64,000 bases of DNA from Allochromatium humboldtianum (lineage in GTDB: Bacteria > Pseudomonadota > Gammaproteobacteria > Chromatiales > Chromatiaceae): positions 248,001-312,000 of the forward strand of contig NZ_JABZEO010000004.1 in the NCBI RefSeq assembly GCF_013385175.1. Direction: 5' to 3'. Position 1 is the stretch's first letter. Each line of letters starts with the position of its first letter. The translations under genes were made by a program, and so were the position numbers. This document shows positions 32,133-41,300 of the stretch, piece by piece. Under the pieces are notes generated by a model that was given only the letters and a program-made list of their open reading frames with translations, did not search any database and was not told the origin of the DNA.

Positions 32133-34727
32133 ATGCCCCATCTCGACCCACTCCCCATCGATGTGATCCTGGACGACCTGCGTGCCGCGTTGCGCCAGGG
32201 GCATGGGGTGCTGCACGCGCCAACGGGGTCGGGTAAGTCGACCGGCGTGCCGCTGGCCCTGCTGGACGAACCCTGGCTGACCGGTCAGCGCATCCTGATG
32301 CTCCAGCCGCGTCGTCCGGCGGCGCGGATGACGGCGGCACGCATGGCCGACCGGCTCGGTGAGCCGCTCGGGGAGCAGGTCGGCTATCAGATCCGCTTCG
32401 AGCGCCGTATCGGTCCGCGCACCCGGATCGAGGTCGTCACCGAGGGCATCCTGACGCGGCGTTTGCAGAGCGATCCGACGCTGGACGGGATCGGGCTGGT
32501 GATCTTCGACGAGTTCCATGAGCGCGGTCTGCCCTCGGATCTGGGACTGGCGCTGACGCTGGACAGCGTGCGCGGTCTGCGGCCGGATCTGCGTCTGCTG
32601 GTCATGTCGGCGACGCTGGAGGCCGAACCTGTGGCTGAATTGTTGGGCGACGCTTCGATCCTGCGCGCCGAGGGTCGGAGCTTTCCGGTCGAGATCCGCT
32701 ATGCCGAGCGCACGCCGGACAGCGATCCGGTGCGCGCCCTGGTCGCGGGAGCGTGTCAGGCGCTGGCCGAAGAGACGGGCGACATCCTGGCCTTCCTGCC
32801 CGGAGCGCGTGAGATCGAACGCGCGCGCGAAGCCCTGGCTTCTCTCGTGGGGTCGGACGTTGAGATCCTGCCGCTGCATGGTGCGCTGTCGTCGGCGGAG
32901 CAGGATCGGGCGCTGCGCCCGGACGGCCGCGGACGCCGGCGTCTGATCCTGGCCACGGATCTGGCCGAGACCAGTCTGACCATCGAGGGCATCCGGGTGG
33001 TGCTCGATTCGGGGCTGACCCGCAAGCCGCGCTTCGACCCCGGTTCGGGCCTGACGCGGCTGGTGACTGAATCCATTCCGCGCGCCTCGGCCGATCAGCG
33101 TGCCGGACGTGCCGGTCGACTGACGCCCGGTGTCTGCCGGCGACTCTGGACCCGCGCGCAGGAGGTCGGACGCTCCGACCGGCGCACGCCTGAGATACTC
33201 GAATCCGATCTGGCGCCACTGGCGCTGGAACTGGCGCTCTGGGGCGTCAAGGATCCGGCTGAACTGAGCTGGCTCGATCCGCCGCCCGCGCCGGCCTGGA
33301 ATCAGGCGCTCGAACTCCTGCGCACGCTCGGTGCGCTCGACCGGCGCGATTCGATCACGCCGTTGGGACGCGCCCTGGCCGAACTGCCGGTCCATCCCCG
33401 GCTCGGGGTCATGCTGCTCGGGGCGGCGCCGGAGGAACGGCAGACGGCGGCGGATCTCTGTGCGCTGATCTCGGAACGCGATCCCTTCCTGCCCGAGCCT
33501 GGACGGGCGCGTCCGGCCGATCTCGGTCTGCGGCTGGAGGCGCTGCGCGCGGCGCGCGAGCGGCGAGGCACACCGGCGGGCATCGATCGACGGCGGCTGG
33601 AGGCTATCGAGCGTGCGGCGCGACAACTGCTCCGTCTGGCCGAGCGTGCGGCTGAAGCCGCGCCTACGAATACGCAAGACCTGTCTCGGAGCGGACGTGG
33701 TTTGGAATCGACTCCGCTGCTACCTCGGTCACAGCGGACTCCAGGCGCCCTGCTCGCCCTCGCCTATCCGGATCGTGTGGCCCAGCGGCGTACCGGAGGC
33801 GACGAGCGCTATCTGTTGGCCGCCGGCACGGGCGCCGAGCTGCCGCGCGACGATGCACTCGCCATCCATTCCTATCTGGTCGTGGCGGCGATCGATGCGC
33901 GTGGCCGGGATGGGCGCATCCAGTCGGCCCTGCCGATCAGTGAAAGCGAGCTTCGCACCGAGCTGGCCGAGCGTCTGGAATCGAGCCGCGAGGTGTTCTG
34001 GGACGACGAGCGTGCGGCCGTGGCCTGTCGCGCCATCACCCGGATTGGCTCTATCGTGCTGGAATCGCGCCCGGTCGCGCTCCAACCCGAGGACGACGCC
34101 GGCGCCTATCTGATCGCGCACATCCGCGAGCACTTCGACGAGGCGCTCGACTGGTCGGACTCTGCGCGCCAGCTTCAAGCTCGGGTGGCTCTGGCTCGTC
34201 GGTATGATTCGTCCGGCGACTGGCCCGACCTCTTGGACGCCGCCTTGCGCGAACATCTGGACAACTGGCTCGGCCCCTGGATCGTCGGCAAGAACCGGCT
34301 GTCGGACGTGCGCCGGCTCGATCTGAACGCCATCCTGCTCGACCGACTGAGCTGGGAGCAGCGCCAGTGGCTCGATCAGCAGGCGCCTCGCACCTTCGTC
34401 ACCCCAGCCGGCAACAGCCGCCCGATCGACTATGTCAGCGGCGAGACGCCCATCCTCGCCGCTCCGCTCCAGGAGTTCTTCGGCCTGAGCGACACGCCGC
34501 GCCTGTGCCGGGGGCGCGTGCCCGTGCTGCTGCACCTGCTCTCCCCCGCCCGGCGCCCGATGCAGGTCACTCAGGATCTGGCCGGTTTCTGGGCGCGCGG
34601 CTATGCCGAGGTGCGCAAGGAACTGCGCGGACGCTATCCCAAGCATCACTGGCCCGAGGATCCGACTCAGGCTCAGGCGCTGGTCGGCGGTCTGCGGCGA
34701 CGCGGCGCGTCCGGCGCATCGGGTTGA
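32133..34727 (+). CDS. hrpB: ATP-dependent RNA helicase HrpB
   Basis: A DEAH/RHA-type helicase of 864 residues. Walker A APTGSGKST is at residues 29-37, DEFHERGL stands for the DEAH box, SATL is motif III, and QRAGRAGRLTPGVC motif VI. The C-terminal HrpB-specific domain ends YPKHHWPEDPTQA. Between helicase and C-terminal domains (about residues 505-540) lies a stretch of atypical composition (TNTQDLSRSGRGLESTPL) with short palindromes in the DNA. The cellular role of HrpB is poorly known. Confidence 0.94.
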   Translation: MPHLDPLPIDVILDDLRAALRQGHGVLHAPTGSGKSTGVPLALLDEPWLTGQRILMLQPRRPAARMTAARMADRLGEPLGEQVGYQIRFERRIGPRTRIEVVTEGILTRRLQSDPTLDGIGLVIFDEFHERGLPSDLGLALTLDSVRGLRPDLRLLVMSATLEAEPVAELLGDASILRAEGRSFPVEIRYAERTPDSDPVRALVAGACQALAEETGDILAFLPGAREIERAREALASLVGSDVEILPLHGALSSAEQDRALRPDGRGRRRLILATDLAETSLTIEGIRVVLDSGLTRKPRFDPGSGLTRLVTESIPRASADQRAGRAGRLTPGVCRRLWTRAQEVGRSDRRTPEILESDLAPLALELALWGVKDPAELSWLDPPPAPAWNQALELLRTLGALDRRDSITPLGRALAELPVHPRLGVMLLGAAPEERQTAADLCALISERDPFLPEPGRARPADLGLRLEALRAARERRGTPAGIDRRRLEAIERAARQLLRLAERAAEAAPTNTQDLSRSGRGLESTPLLPRSQRTPGALLALAYPDRVAQRRTGGDERYLLAAGTGAELPRDDALAIHSYLVVAAIDARGRDGRIQSALPISESELRTELAERLESSREVFWDDERAAVACRAITRIGSIVLESRPVALQPEDDAGAYLIAHIREHFDEALDWSDSARQLQARVALARRYDSSGDWPDLLDAALREHLDNWLGPWIVGKNRLSDVRRLDLNAILLDRLSWEQRQWLDQQAPRTFVTPAGNSRPIDYVSGETPILAAPLQEFFGLSDTPRLCRGRVPVLLHLLSPARRPMQVTQDLAGFWARGYAEVRKELRGRYPKHHWPEDPTQAQALVGGLRRRGASGASG

Positions 34728-34771
34728 AAATCGACCGGCCGGACCACTGTCGATCGAGCATTGCCCCTGAC

Positions 34772-34777
34772 TATAAT
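34772..34777 (+). promoter_or_regulatory. consensus -10 box upstream of carbonic anhydrase
   Basis: A perfect TATAAT at 34772-34777, 83 bases before the carbonic anhydrase ATG, between hrpB and that gene. A matching -35 is not evident, so an activator could be needed. Confidence 0.5.
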
Positions 34778-34859
34778 GTGCATTCCCGTCGGCCCTGGCT
34801 GATTCGGCTCGATGCGCGGCAACCAGGTCTTTTCACATCCAACCCAGCGAGTCGTTGCC

Positions 34860-35615
34860 ATGAACAAGCCATTGCTGCCCACCCTTGCCTTCACACTGGC
34901 TCTCGCCTCCAGTGCTTCGGTCCTCGCCGAGGAGCACGGCCATTCCGCGCACTGGGACTATGTCGGCCAGGAGGGGCCGGAACACTGGGGCGATCTCGAC
35001 CCGAACTTCGACCTCTGCAAGCGCGGCAAGAACCAGGCCCCCATCGATCTGAAGAACTTCGTCGACTCCCGACTGCCGCCGATCGGTTTTCACTACAAGC
35101 CCGGCGGGCACGATGAGGTCAACAACGGCCACACCATCCAGGTCGACTACGATGCCGGCAGCACCATCACCATCGACGGGCGCGACTACGAGCTCAAGCA
35201 GTTCCACTTCCATACCCCGAGCGAGAACCACATCGCCGGCAAGGAGTTCCCGATGGAGGTGCATCTGGTCCATGCCGACAAGGACGGCAACCTGGCCGTC
35301 ATCGCCGTCATGATCGAGCGCGGTATCGAGAACCGCGCGTTGGCCAACGCCTGGTCGGTGATGCCGGATCACCCCAATACCACAGTGCATCTGTCTACCG
35401 AGGTCTCGGCCGAGGATCTGCTGCCCGTCAACCGTGACTACTACCGCTTCAGCGGCTCGCTGACCACCCCGCCCTGCTCCGAGGGCGTACTCTGGCTGGT
35501 CATGAAGCATCCGGTCACGGCGTCGCCGAAGCAGATCACCCGGTTTGCCCATGTGATGGGGCATCCCAACAATCGTCCGATCCAGGAACTCAACGCGCGC
35601 CTGATCGTCGAGTGA
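34860..35615 (+). CDS. periplasmic alpha-carbonic anhydrase
   Basis: A 251-residue exported enzyme that interconverts carbon dioxide and bicarbonate. Signal peptide residues 1-23 (cut after VLA). Zinc ligands H116, H118 and H135 lie in QFHFHTPSENH and MEVHLVH, and TTPPCSEGVLW holds the substrate pocket; Cys53 and the TPPC cysteine probably form the usual disulfide. All key residues are intact, so it should be active. In an autotroph it may supply bicarbonate or carbon dioxide at the cell surface. The next gene overlaps its stop. Confidence 0.94.
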   Translation: MNKPLLPTLAFTLALASSASVLAEEHGHSAHWDYVGQEGPEHWGDLDPNFDLCKRGKNQAPIDLKNFVDSRLPPIGFHYKPGGHDEVNNGHTIQVDYDAGSTITIDGRDYELKQFHFHTPSENHIAGKEFPMEVHLVHADKDGNLAVIAVMIERGIENRALANAWSVMPDHPNTTVHLSTEVSAEDLLPVNRDYYRFSGSLTTPPCSEGVLWLVMKHPVTASPKQITRFAHVMGHPNNRPIQELNARLIVE

Positions 35616-36424
35616 GTCGCGATAGCGACCGCGATCGCTTCAGGCTCTATCGGCTCGCCGTCCAGAATCCGGTCGCCGAGATCGATTTCGTCGACCGGAT
35701 CTTCCATCAGCGGCATGGACGCCCGGCGCGAGTATTGCGCGAAGACTTCTGCGGCACGGCGGCCGTCTGCGCCGAGTGGGTGCGCCGCCGGCCGGACAAT
35801 CACGCCTGGGGGGTGGATCTCGACCCCAAGGCGCTCGGCTTGGGGCGTACAGACGCTCTCCAGACGCTGAACACCGATGAGCGCGCCCGCGTCACGTTCA
35901 TCGAAGGCGACGTCCTGAGCGTCGAAACTCCCACGCCCACGCCCGAGATCGTCCTGGCGCTGAACTTCAGCTACTGGCTGCTGCACACCCGAACGGCGTT
36001 ACTCGCCTACTTCGAGCACGTGCGCGAGATGCTGCCGGAAACCGGATTCCTGGTACTCGACGCCCATGGCGGCCCGGAGTCGCTACGCTTGGACAGTGAG
36101 ACGCGGCGCATCCATGATCCACTGGGCGAAGACTTCGACTATGTCTGGGAGCGCGCCGATCATGACCCCATCAGCGGGCGTCAGGTCTGTCACATCCATT
36201 TCCGCTTCGACGACGGCTCCAGTCTGGAGCGCGCCTTCAGCTACGACTGGAGACTCTGGACGCTCCCCGAGATCCGCGAACTGCTCGATGCCGCCGGTTT
36301 TTCCAGGGTGCAGGTGTATTGGCAGGGTTGGGACGCGCACGATGAGCCGGACGGCCATTTCGTCCCGGTCGAACGCGGCGAGCCGGACGAAGCCTGGATC
36401 GCCTACATCAGCGCCGAACCCTGA
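35612..36424 (+). CDS. class I SAM-dependent methyltransferase, unknown substrate
   Basis: A 270-residue protein. The first part (RVLREDFCGTAAVCAEWVRRR) forms a SAM-binding loop, GVDLDPKAL is the acidic strand, and FIEGDVLS, then LNFSYWLLHTR and VLDAHGGPES follow the methyltransferase fold. Start GTG at 35612 overlaps the carbonic anhydrase stop by four bases (GTGA), so the two are translationally coupled. Substrate unknown; the link to carbonic anhydrase is not explained. Confidence 0.82.
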   Translation: MSRDSDRDRFRLYRLAVQNPVAEIDFVDRIFHQRHGRPARVLREDFCGTAAVCAEWVRRRPDNHAWGVDLDPKALGLGRTDALQTLNTDERARVTFIEGDVLSVETPTPTPEIVLALNFSYWLLHTRTALLAYFEHVREMLPETGFLVLDAHGGPESLRLDSETRRIHDPLGEDFDYVWERADHDPISGRQVCHIHFRFDDGSSLERAFSYDWRLWTLPEIRELLDAAGFSRVQVYWQGWDAHDEPDGHFVPVERGEPDEAWIAYISAEP

Positions 36425-36430
36425 GCACCG

Positions 36431-37945
36431 TCAGCCCGGCGCGTAGGGCCGACGGCCATAGAGCCGGCTGAGCCTGAGCAGCCGCTCGGCCGCCGATGGA
36501 TCGAGCTGATCCTCGCGATAGCGCCACAGCCAGTTGCCTTCCGCTGTGCCCGGCCGGTTCATACAGGCTTCCGCGCCCAGATCCAGCACATCCTGCATCG
36601 GAAAGAGCGCCAGATCGGCCACCGAGCCGAGTGCGGCGCGGATGAAGTCCCAGTTGACCGCCTGTCCGTCGCCGTTGAGATAGGTCAGCGCCTGAGTGCG
36701 CAGGTGCTCGTTGCGCTCCGCCCACCAGCCGAGCAGGGTGTTGTTGTCGTGCGTCCCGGTATAGACGGCCAGACGCCGGCGATGCTGGTGCGGAAGAAAG
36801 GACGAACCGCCGAATCCATCCTCCAGATCCTCGAAGCCGAATTGCAGCACCGCCATGCCCGGCAACTCCAGGGTGTCGCGCAAGGCCTCGACGTCCTCGG
36901 TGATGACCCCGAGATCCTCGGCGATCAGCGGCAGGTTCTCGCCCAGGGCCGCGCGCAGAGCCTCGAAGAGTTCCAGCCCAGGCCCCGGCGCCCAGTGTCC
37001 GTTGATCGCCGTCTCCTCGCTCGCCGGGATCTCCCAATAACCGGCGAAACCGCGGAAATGATCGATGCGCACCAGATCGACCAGCTCCAGCACCCGGCGC
37101 AGACGCTCGATCCAGAAACGATAGCCGTCGGCGGCCAGCACCGGCCAGCGATAGAGCGGATTGCCCCAGCGCTGCCCCGTGGCGCTGAAATAGTCCGGCG
37201 GCACCCCGGCGATCACGGTCGGATGGCCGTGTTCGTCGAGCTCGAACCACTCGGGATGGGTCCAGACCTCGCTGGAATCGTGCGCGACGAAGATGGGGAT
37301 GTCGCCGATCAGGCGCACGCCGCGCGCGCGCGCATAGTCGCGCAGCGCCGACCATTGACGATGGAAGACATACTGGATGAACCGCTGGAGTTCGATCTCG
37401 TCGCGGTGACGCTCGGACCACGCGGCCAGCGCCTCGGGATCACGCTGGGCCAGCGCCGGCTCCCAGTCGGTCCAGGGACGCAGGTCGTGATGGGTCTTGA
37501 GCGCGTGATAGAGCGCGTAATCGTCGAGCCAGAAGCCTTCGTGCTCGCGGAAATGGGCATACCAGACACGGTCGCCCTCGCTCGCGCTCGACTCGAAACC
37601 CGCCCGAGCCAGTTCCAGCAGCCGGGCCTTCCAGGGCGCAACGGCGCCGAAATCGACCCGATCCTCGGGGAACTCCGGTCGCCCGTCCAGATCGGAGGCC
37701 TGGAGCCAGCCGAGCTCCAGGAGATCGTCCGGACTGATCAGCAGCGGATTGGCCGCGAAGGCCGAGGTGCACTGATAGGGCGAGTCGCGATAACCGGTCG
37801 GACCCAGCGGCAGCATCTGCCAGAGTCCCTGCCCCGCCGCCGCGAGGAAGTCGACGAAACGACGCGCGCTCGGGCCAAGGTCGCCAATGCCGTAGGGGCC
37901 GGGAAGCGAAGTCGGATGAAGCAGGAGGCCGCTGGTGCGGTGCAT
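36431..37945 (-). CDS. malQ: 4-alpha-glucanotransferase (amylomaltase)
   Basis: A 504-residue GH77 enzyme that transfers alpha-1,4-glucan chains in glycogen or maltodextrin metabolism. Typical start TSGLLLHPTSLPGPYGIGDLG, then LPLGPTGYRDSPYQ. Catalytic region: RIDHFRGFAGYW (nucleophile Asp) and IAEDLGVIT (acid/base Glu), followed by TGTHDNNTLLGWW. Length and all motifs are normal for the bacterial form. Convergent with the preceding methyltransferase (6 bases apart); no other glycogen genes lie in the window. Confidence 0.96.
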   Translation of the reverse strand: MHRTSGLLLHPTSLPGPYGIGDLGPSARRFVDFLAAAGQGLWQMLPLGPTGYRDSPYQCTSAFAANPLLISPDDLLELGWLQASDLDGRPEFPEDRVDFGAVAPWKARLLELARAGFESSASEGDRVWYAHFREHEGFWLDDYALYHALKTHHDLRPWTDWEPALAQRDPEALAAWSERHRDEIELQRFIQYVFHRQWSALRDYARARGVRLIGDIPIFVAHDSSEVWTHPEWFELDEHGHPTVIAGVPPDYFSATGQRWGNPLYRWPVLAADGYRFWIERLRRVLELVDLVRIDHFRGFAGYWEIPASEETAINGHWAPGPGLELFEALRAALGENLPLIAEDLGVITEDVEALRDTLELPGMAVLQFGFEDLEDGFGGSSFLPHQHRRRLAVYTGTHDNNTLLGWWAERNEHLRTQALTYLNGDGQAVNWDFIRAALGSVADLALFPMQDVLDLGAEACMNRPGTAEGNWLWRYREDQLDPSAAERLLRLSRLYGRRPYAPG

Positions 37946-38104
37946 GATGATGGAGTGCTCCGGTTGGACACGGTTGGCTGAATGCGAAGTCTACCAAAGC
38001 CGGTTGCAAAAACCCGCCAAATCCGACGTCGCTTGCCGCTCCGGTCCCAGACACCTAGACTTGGTCACTCGACGATCGAGCCACCGAGATTCAAGGGAGC
38101 GCAG

Positions 38105-38767
38105 ATGATACGACCGATAGCCGCCGGCCTGCTCTGTATGACGACCTTCGCTCTGAGCGTTCAGGCACAGACGCCCTATACAGGGGGTGAACCGAGTTAC
38201 GCTCAGGAACAGCCGGGATACTATCCGTCGGACGTCTACCCGCCGCCTGGGGCTCAGACCTATCCGGATGCTTCTGCTGAACGTCAGACCTACGGCGAGC
38301 AGGAGATCCTCGCCAAGGTCGAGGGTTACTTCGGACAGGGGGCCGAGAATCTGGCGATGGCGGTGCAGAAGGTCTTTCGCGAGCAGGGTGAACCCAACGG
38401 CTATATCGCCGGCGAGGAGTTCGGGGCCGCGCTCGGCATCGGACTGCGCTATGGACGTGGCGTACTGAGCACCCGCCAGACCCAGGATCGCCCCGTCTTC
38501 TGGCAAGGCCCCTCGATCGGTCTGGACCTCGGGGTGAACGTCGCCAAGGTCTTCATCCTCATCTACCGTCTGCCCGGCGAGGAGTATCTGTTCCAGCGCT
38601 TTCCGGGCGTCGAGGGCAGTCTCTACTTGATCGGCGGCGTGGGCGTGAACTATCTGCAATCGGGCGACACCGTCATCGCCCCCATCCGGCTCGGGGCCGG
38701 CTGGCGGCAGGGGGTGAGCGCCGGCTACATGGACTTCACCAAGCGCGTGCATTACAACCCCTTTTGA
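38105..38767 (+). CDS. EipA/DUF1134-family periplasmic protein
   Basis: A 220-residue protein with a signal peptide (to about residue 22, VQAQ) and a low-complexity Pro/Tyr/Gln stretch. The C-terminal domain has the DUF1134 pattern (GPSIGLDLGVNVAKVFILIYRLP, then EYLFQRFPGVEGSLYLIGGVGVNYL). In alphaproteobacteria the related EipA is needed for envelope integrity. GGGAG precedes the ATG at 38105. In Brucella EipA forms a small beta-barrel; a similar structural role here is inference. Confidence 0.82.
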   Translation: MIRPIAAGLLCMTTFALSVQAQTPYTGGEPSYAQEQPGYYPSDVYPPPGAQTYPDASAERQTYGEQEILAKVEGYFGQGAENLAMAVQKVFREQGEPNGYIAGEEFGAALGIGLRYGRGVLSTRQTQDRPVFWQGPSIGLDLGVNVAKVFILIYRLPGEEYLFQRFPGVEGSLYLIGGVGVNYLQSGDTVIAPIRLGAGWRQGVSAGYMDFTKRVHYNPF

Positions 38768-38802
38768 GGGGCCATCCGTGGCGCAACGGCCTCGACATCT
38801 CC

Positions 38803-39204
38803 TCAACGACGGTCGTATCGACGATCGTCATAGTCGCGCCTTGGCGGGCGCCGATCACCTCGATAATGAGGCGCCACATCACGGTTGTCTGACAGCTTGC
38901 GGATTTGACGGTCCAGATGATCCAGACGGCGGTCGATCATACGGCGCGCCTCGTGCGGCGGATAACCCTCGCGGCGCAGATCACGCATGAACTGACGCGC
39001 CTCGTCCTGCTCGTGTCTCAGCGTCCTGGCCTCGCGGCGTGTCAACTCGCCCGAGTCGATGCCGCGCTGGATGGCCGATGACTGACGATCGAGCCGATCG
39101 TCGAATCTCGGACCGGGCGATCCATTGCGCTGCGCCTGAGCGGGGAGCGACAGCAGCAAGCCCGTCGCGACCAGAACCAAGAGCGTGTTGCGACCTTTCA
39201 TCAT
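38803..39204 (-). CDS. small exported, highly charged protein
   Basis: A 133-residue protein with signal peptide (LLVLVATGLLLSLPAQAQ). The mature chain is very rich in Arg and Asp, with a helical segment SGELTRREARTLRHEQDEAR and a disordered tail RRPPRRDYDDRRYDRR. GGAGAG lies nine bases before the first of two ATGs (39204, 39201). The SGELT-REA-LR pattern recurs in many small proteobacterial periplasmic proteins; function unknown. Divergent from the metallophosphoesterase. Confidence 0.72.
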   Translation of the reverse strand: MMKGRNTLLVLVATGLLLSLPAQAQRNGSPGPRFDDRLDRQSSAIQRGIDSGELTRREARTLRHEQDEARQFMRDLRREGYPPHEARRMIDRRLDHLDRQIRKLSDNRDVAPHYRGDRRPPRRDYDDRRYDRR

Positions 39205-39303
39205 GCACTCTCCTGCTAAGATGCCGCCTCGAGCGGCTGGGATTCGGGACTCCAGAGTATAGTGATTCGCGCGCACGAACCTTGCACCAACCTTGAAGAC
39301 ATC

Positions 39304-40245
39304 ATGCATCCGGACGAGATCGCCACTCTGACCGCCCGTATCGGGCGCGCCCATCTGCGCCGGCGGCTGGGTCTGGAGGCCGACCACGAGGTCTTCGTGC
39401 TCAACCGGCCGGGGGCGCACTTCTTCTATCCGGAGAACTGGTATTCGGTCCACGGATTCATCCGGCACGCGCTGCGTCTCAGCGGTCTGCTGGCGCGCGC
39501 CCAGCATAACGCCGCCCGGCTCCAGGTCCGGCACAACCGGGTCGTCCTGCCCGGTCTGCCCGCCGCCTTCGAGGGCTTCAAGATCCTGCATCTGAGCGAT
39601 CTGCATCTGGACATGGCGCGGCGCAACGTCGAAGCGCTGTGCGCGCGGTTGACGGCGCTCGACCATGATCTCTGCGTGCTCACCGGCGACTATCGGGCCA
39701 AGACCTTCGGCCCCTATGATCGGGTGCTGAGCGCCATGGGCGAGGTACGCCGGCGGATCGAGGCGCCGATCCTGGCCATACTCGGCAATCACGATACCCT
39801 GGCCTTCGTGCCGGCGTTCGAGTCGATGGGCATCCGCTGTCTGCTCAACGAGTCCGAGCCGATCGAGCGTCAGGGCGAGCGGATCTATCTCGCGGGGGTC
39901 GACGACGCCCATTACTATCAGGTCCACAATCTCGACAAGGCGGCGGCCGATATCCCGGAAGACGCCATCGCGATCCTGCTCTCACACACCCCCGAGATCT
40001 ACCGGCACGCCGCTCATTGCGGATTCGATCTGATGCTGTGCGGACACACCCACGGCGGCCAGATCTGTCTGCCGGGCGGCTTCCCGCTGACCTGGGATGC
40101 GCGCTGCCCGCGCCGCCTGGCCGCCGGCGCCTGGCGTCATGGCGCCATGCTCGGCTATACCTCGGTCGGGGCCGGAACCTCGGTCGTCAACGCCCGGCTC
40201 AACTGCCCGCCCGAGATCACCGTCCATAGGCTGACCGCCGGCTAG
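39304..40245 (+). CDS. metallophosphoesterase (YkuE/YaeI-like)
   Basis: A 313-residue calcineurin-type phosphoesterase with an N-terminal extension of about 90 residues. Metal motifs: LSDLHLD (about residues 98-104), GDYR near 126, GNHDT at 161-165, SHTPE at 228-232 and GHTHGGQ at 246-252. Relatives act on UDP-diacylglucosamine or membrane lipids, but the substrate here is unknown. The ATG at 39304 is the likely start. It converges with the iron ABC ATPase, with the two ends overlapping by four bases. Confidence 0.85.
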   Translation: MHPDEIATLTARIGRAHLRRRLGLEADHEVFVLNRPGAHFFYPENWYSVHGFIRHALRLSGLLARAQHNAARLQVRHNRVVLPGLPAAFEGFKILHLSDLHLDMARRNVEALCARLTALDHDLCVLTGDYRAKTFGPYDRVLSAMGEVRRRIEAPILAILGNHDTLAFVPAFESMGIRCLLNESEPIERQGERIYLAGVDDAHYYQVHNLDKAAADIPEDAIAILLSHTPEIYRHAAHCGFDLMLCGHTHGGQICLPGGFPLTWDARCPRRLAAGAWRHGAMLGYTSVGAGTSVVNARLNCPPEITVHRLTAG

Positions 40246-41300
40246 CGAAAGAGCACCAGATGCCGCATCGTGCGGGCGCTGACGCCGATTCGGTCGCCGA
40301 CTGCGTGCTCCTGATGGCTCGGAGCCAGACTCAAGACCTCGGCCCCGCTCGGCAGTCGCAAGCGATAGAGGAAGTCCGCGCCGCGAAAGGCACGCTCCAG
40401 GATCTGCGCCTGGATCGGGCTCGCGTCGTCATGGACGAGATCGTCGGGGCGCACCAGCACCTCGACCGTCACGCCTGACGGCAGATCGTGCGGATGGGAA
40501 CAGGACAGCTCGCCCAGCTCGGTGTCGACCCGACAGCCGTCGAGCACGGTCCCCCGCAGTCGCGCGCCCTGGCCGATGAAATCGGCAACGAAGCGATCGG
40601 CCGGTTCATGATAGAGATCAAAGGCCCGCCCCCATTGGCGGATGCGTCCCTCGCTCATGACGCCGATCACATCGGCCATGGCGAAGGCCTCGTGCTGATC
40701 GTGCGTGACCAGCACCGCCGTCACGCCCTCGCGCTTGAGCAGATCGCGGATCTCGCGCGCGAGCTGTTCGCGCCGTTCGGCGTCCAGGCTCGAAAAGGGT
40801 TCGTCGAGCAACAGCGCCTCGGGCCGGGGTGCCAGGGCGCGCGCCAGGGCCACGCGCTGCTGCATCCCGCCCGAGAGCTCGTGTGGATAGCGCTCCCCGG
40901 CGCCGGCCAGCCCGATGAGTTCCAGCAGCTCGGCGATGCGCGCGCGCTTCCGGGCGTTGGAGCCGTCGCGCAGGCCGAAGCCAATGTTTCCGGCCACGCT
41001 CAGATGCGGAAAGAGCGCGAAGTCCTGAAACAGCATCCCGACGCGCCGCCGCTCGGGGGCGAGCGTCTCGCCCGGCGCCGACACCCGGCGTCCGTGCAGC
41101 CAGATCTCACCGGCGGCGACCGGCTCGAAGCCGGCGATGGCCCGCAGCAGCGTGGTCTTGCCGCAGCCGCTCGGGCCGAGCAGACAGGCGATCTCGCCGG
41201 AGGTGAGCGCGAAGTCGATTGCGCGCGCGGCCAGATGTTCGCCATAGGCGACGTCTACGCCACGGAGGACGAGTTGTTGGGATTCAGGGCGACTGGACAT
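40242..41300 (-). CDS. fbpC: ferric iron ABC transporter, ATP-binding protein (FbpC-type)
   Basis: A 352-residue ATPase. Walker A GPSGCGKTT at residues 42-50, signature ELSGGMQQRVALARAL, Walker B LLLDEPFSSLDAE and switch VTHDQHEA, followed by a C-terminal TOBE-like domain. The ATG at 41300 overlaps the permease gene by 17 bases and was preferred to the longer open frame. Last gene of the three-gene iron uptake set. Confidence 0.9.
   Translation of the reverse strand: MSSRPESQQLVLRGVDVAYGEHLAARAIDFALTSGEIACLLGPSGCGKTTLLRAIAGFEPVAAGEIWLHGRRVSAPGETLAPERRRVGMLFQDFALFPHLSVAGNIGFGLRDGSNARKRARIAELLELIGLAGAGERYPHELSGGMQQRVALARALAPRPEALLLDEPFSSLDAERREQLAREIRDLLKREGVTAVLVTHDQHEAFAMADVIGVMSEGRIRQWGRAFDLYHEPADRFVADFIGQGARLRGTVLDGCRVDTELGELSCSHPHDLPSGVTVEVLVRPDDLVHDDASPIQAQILERAFRGADFLYRLRLPSGAEVLSLAPSHQEHAVGDRIGVSARTMRHLVLFR

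Noticed and set aside
31315-32340. Longer RAYT starting at 32340
   Set aside because: The extra N-terminal 103 residues are the antisense of hrpB; family homology begins at the ATG at 32031.
31863-33677. 604-codon minus-strand frame over hrpB and the RAYT start
   Set aside because: Antisense to the well-supported hrpB helicase motifs; Gln/Arg-rich filler composition.
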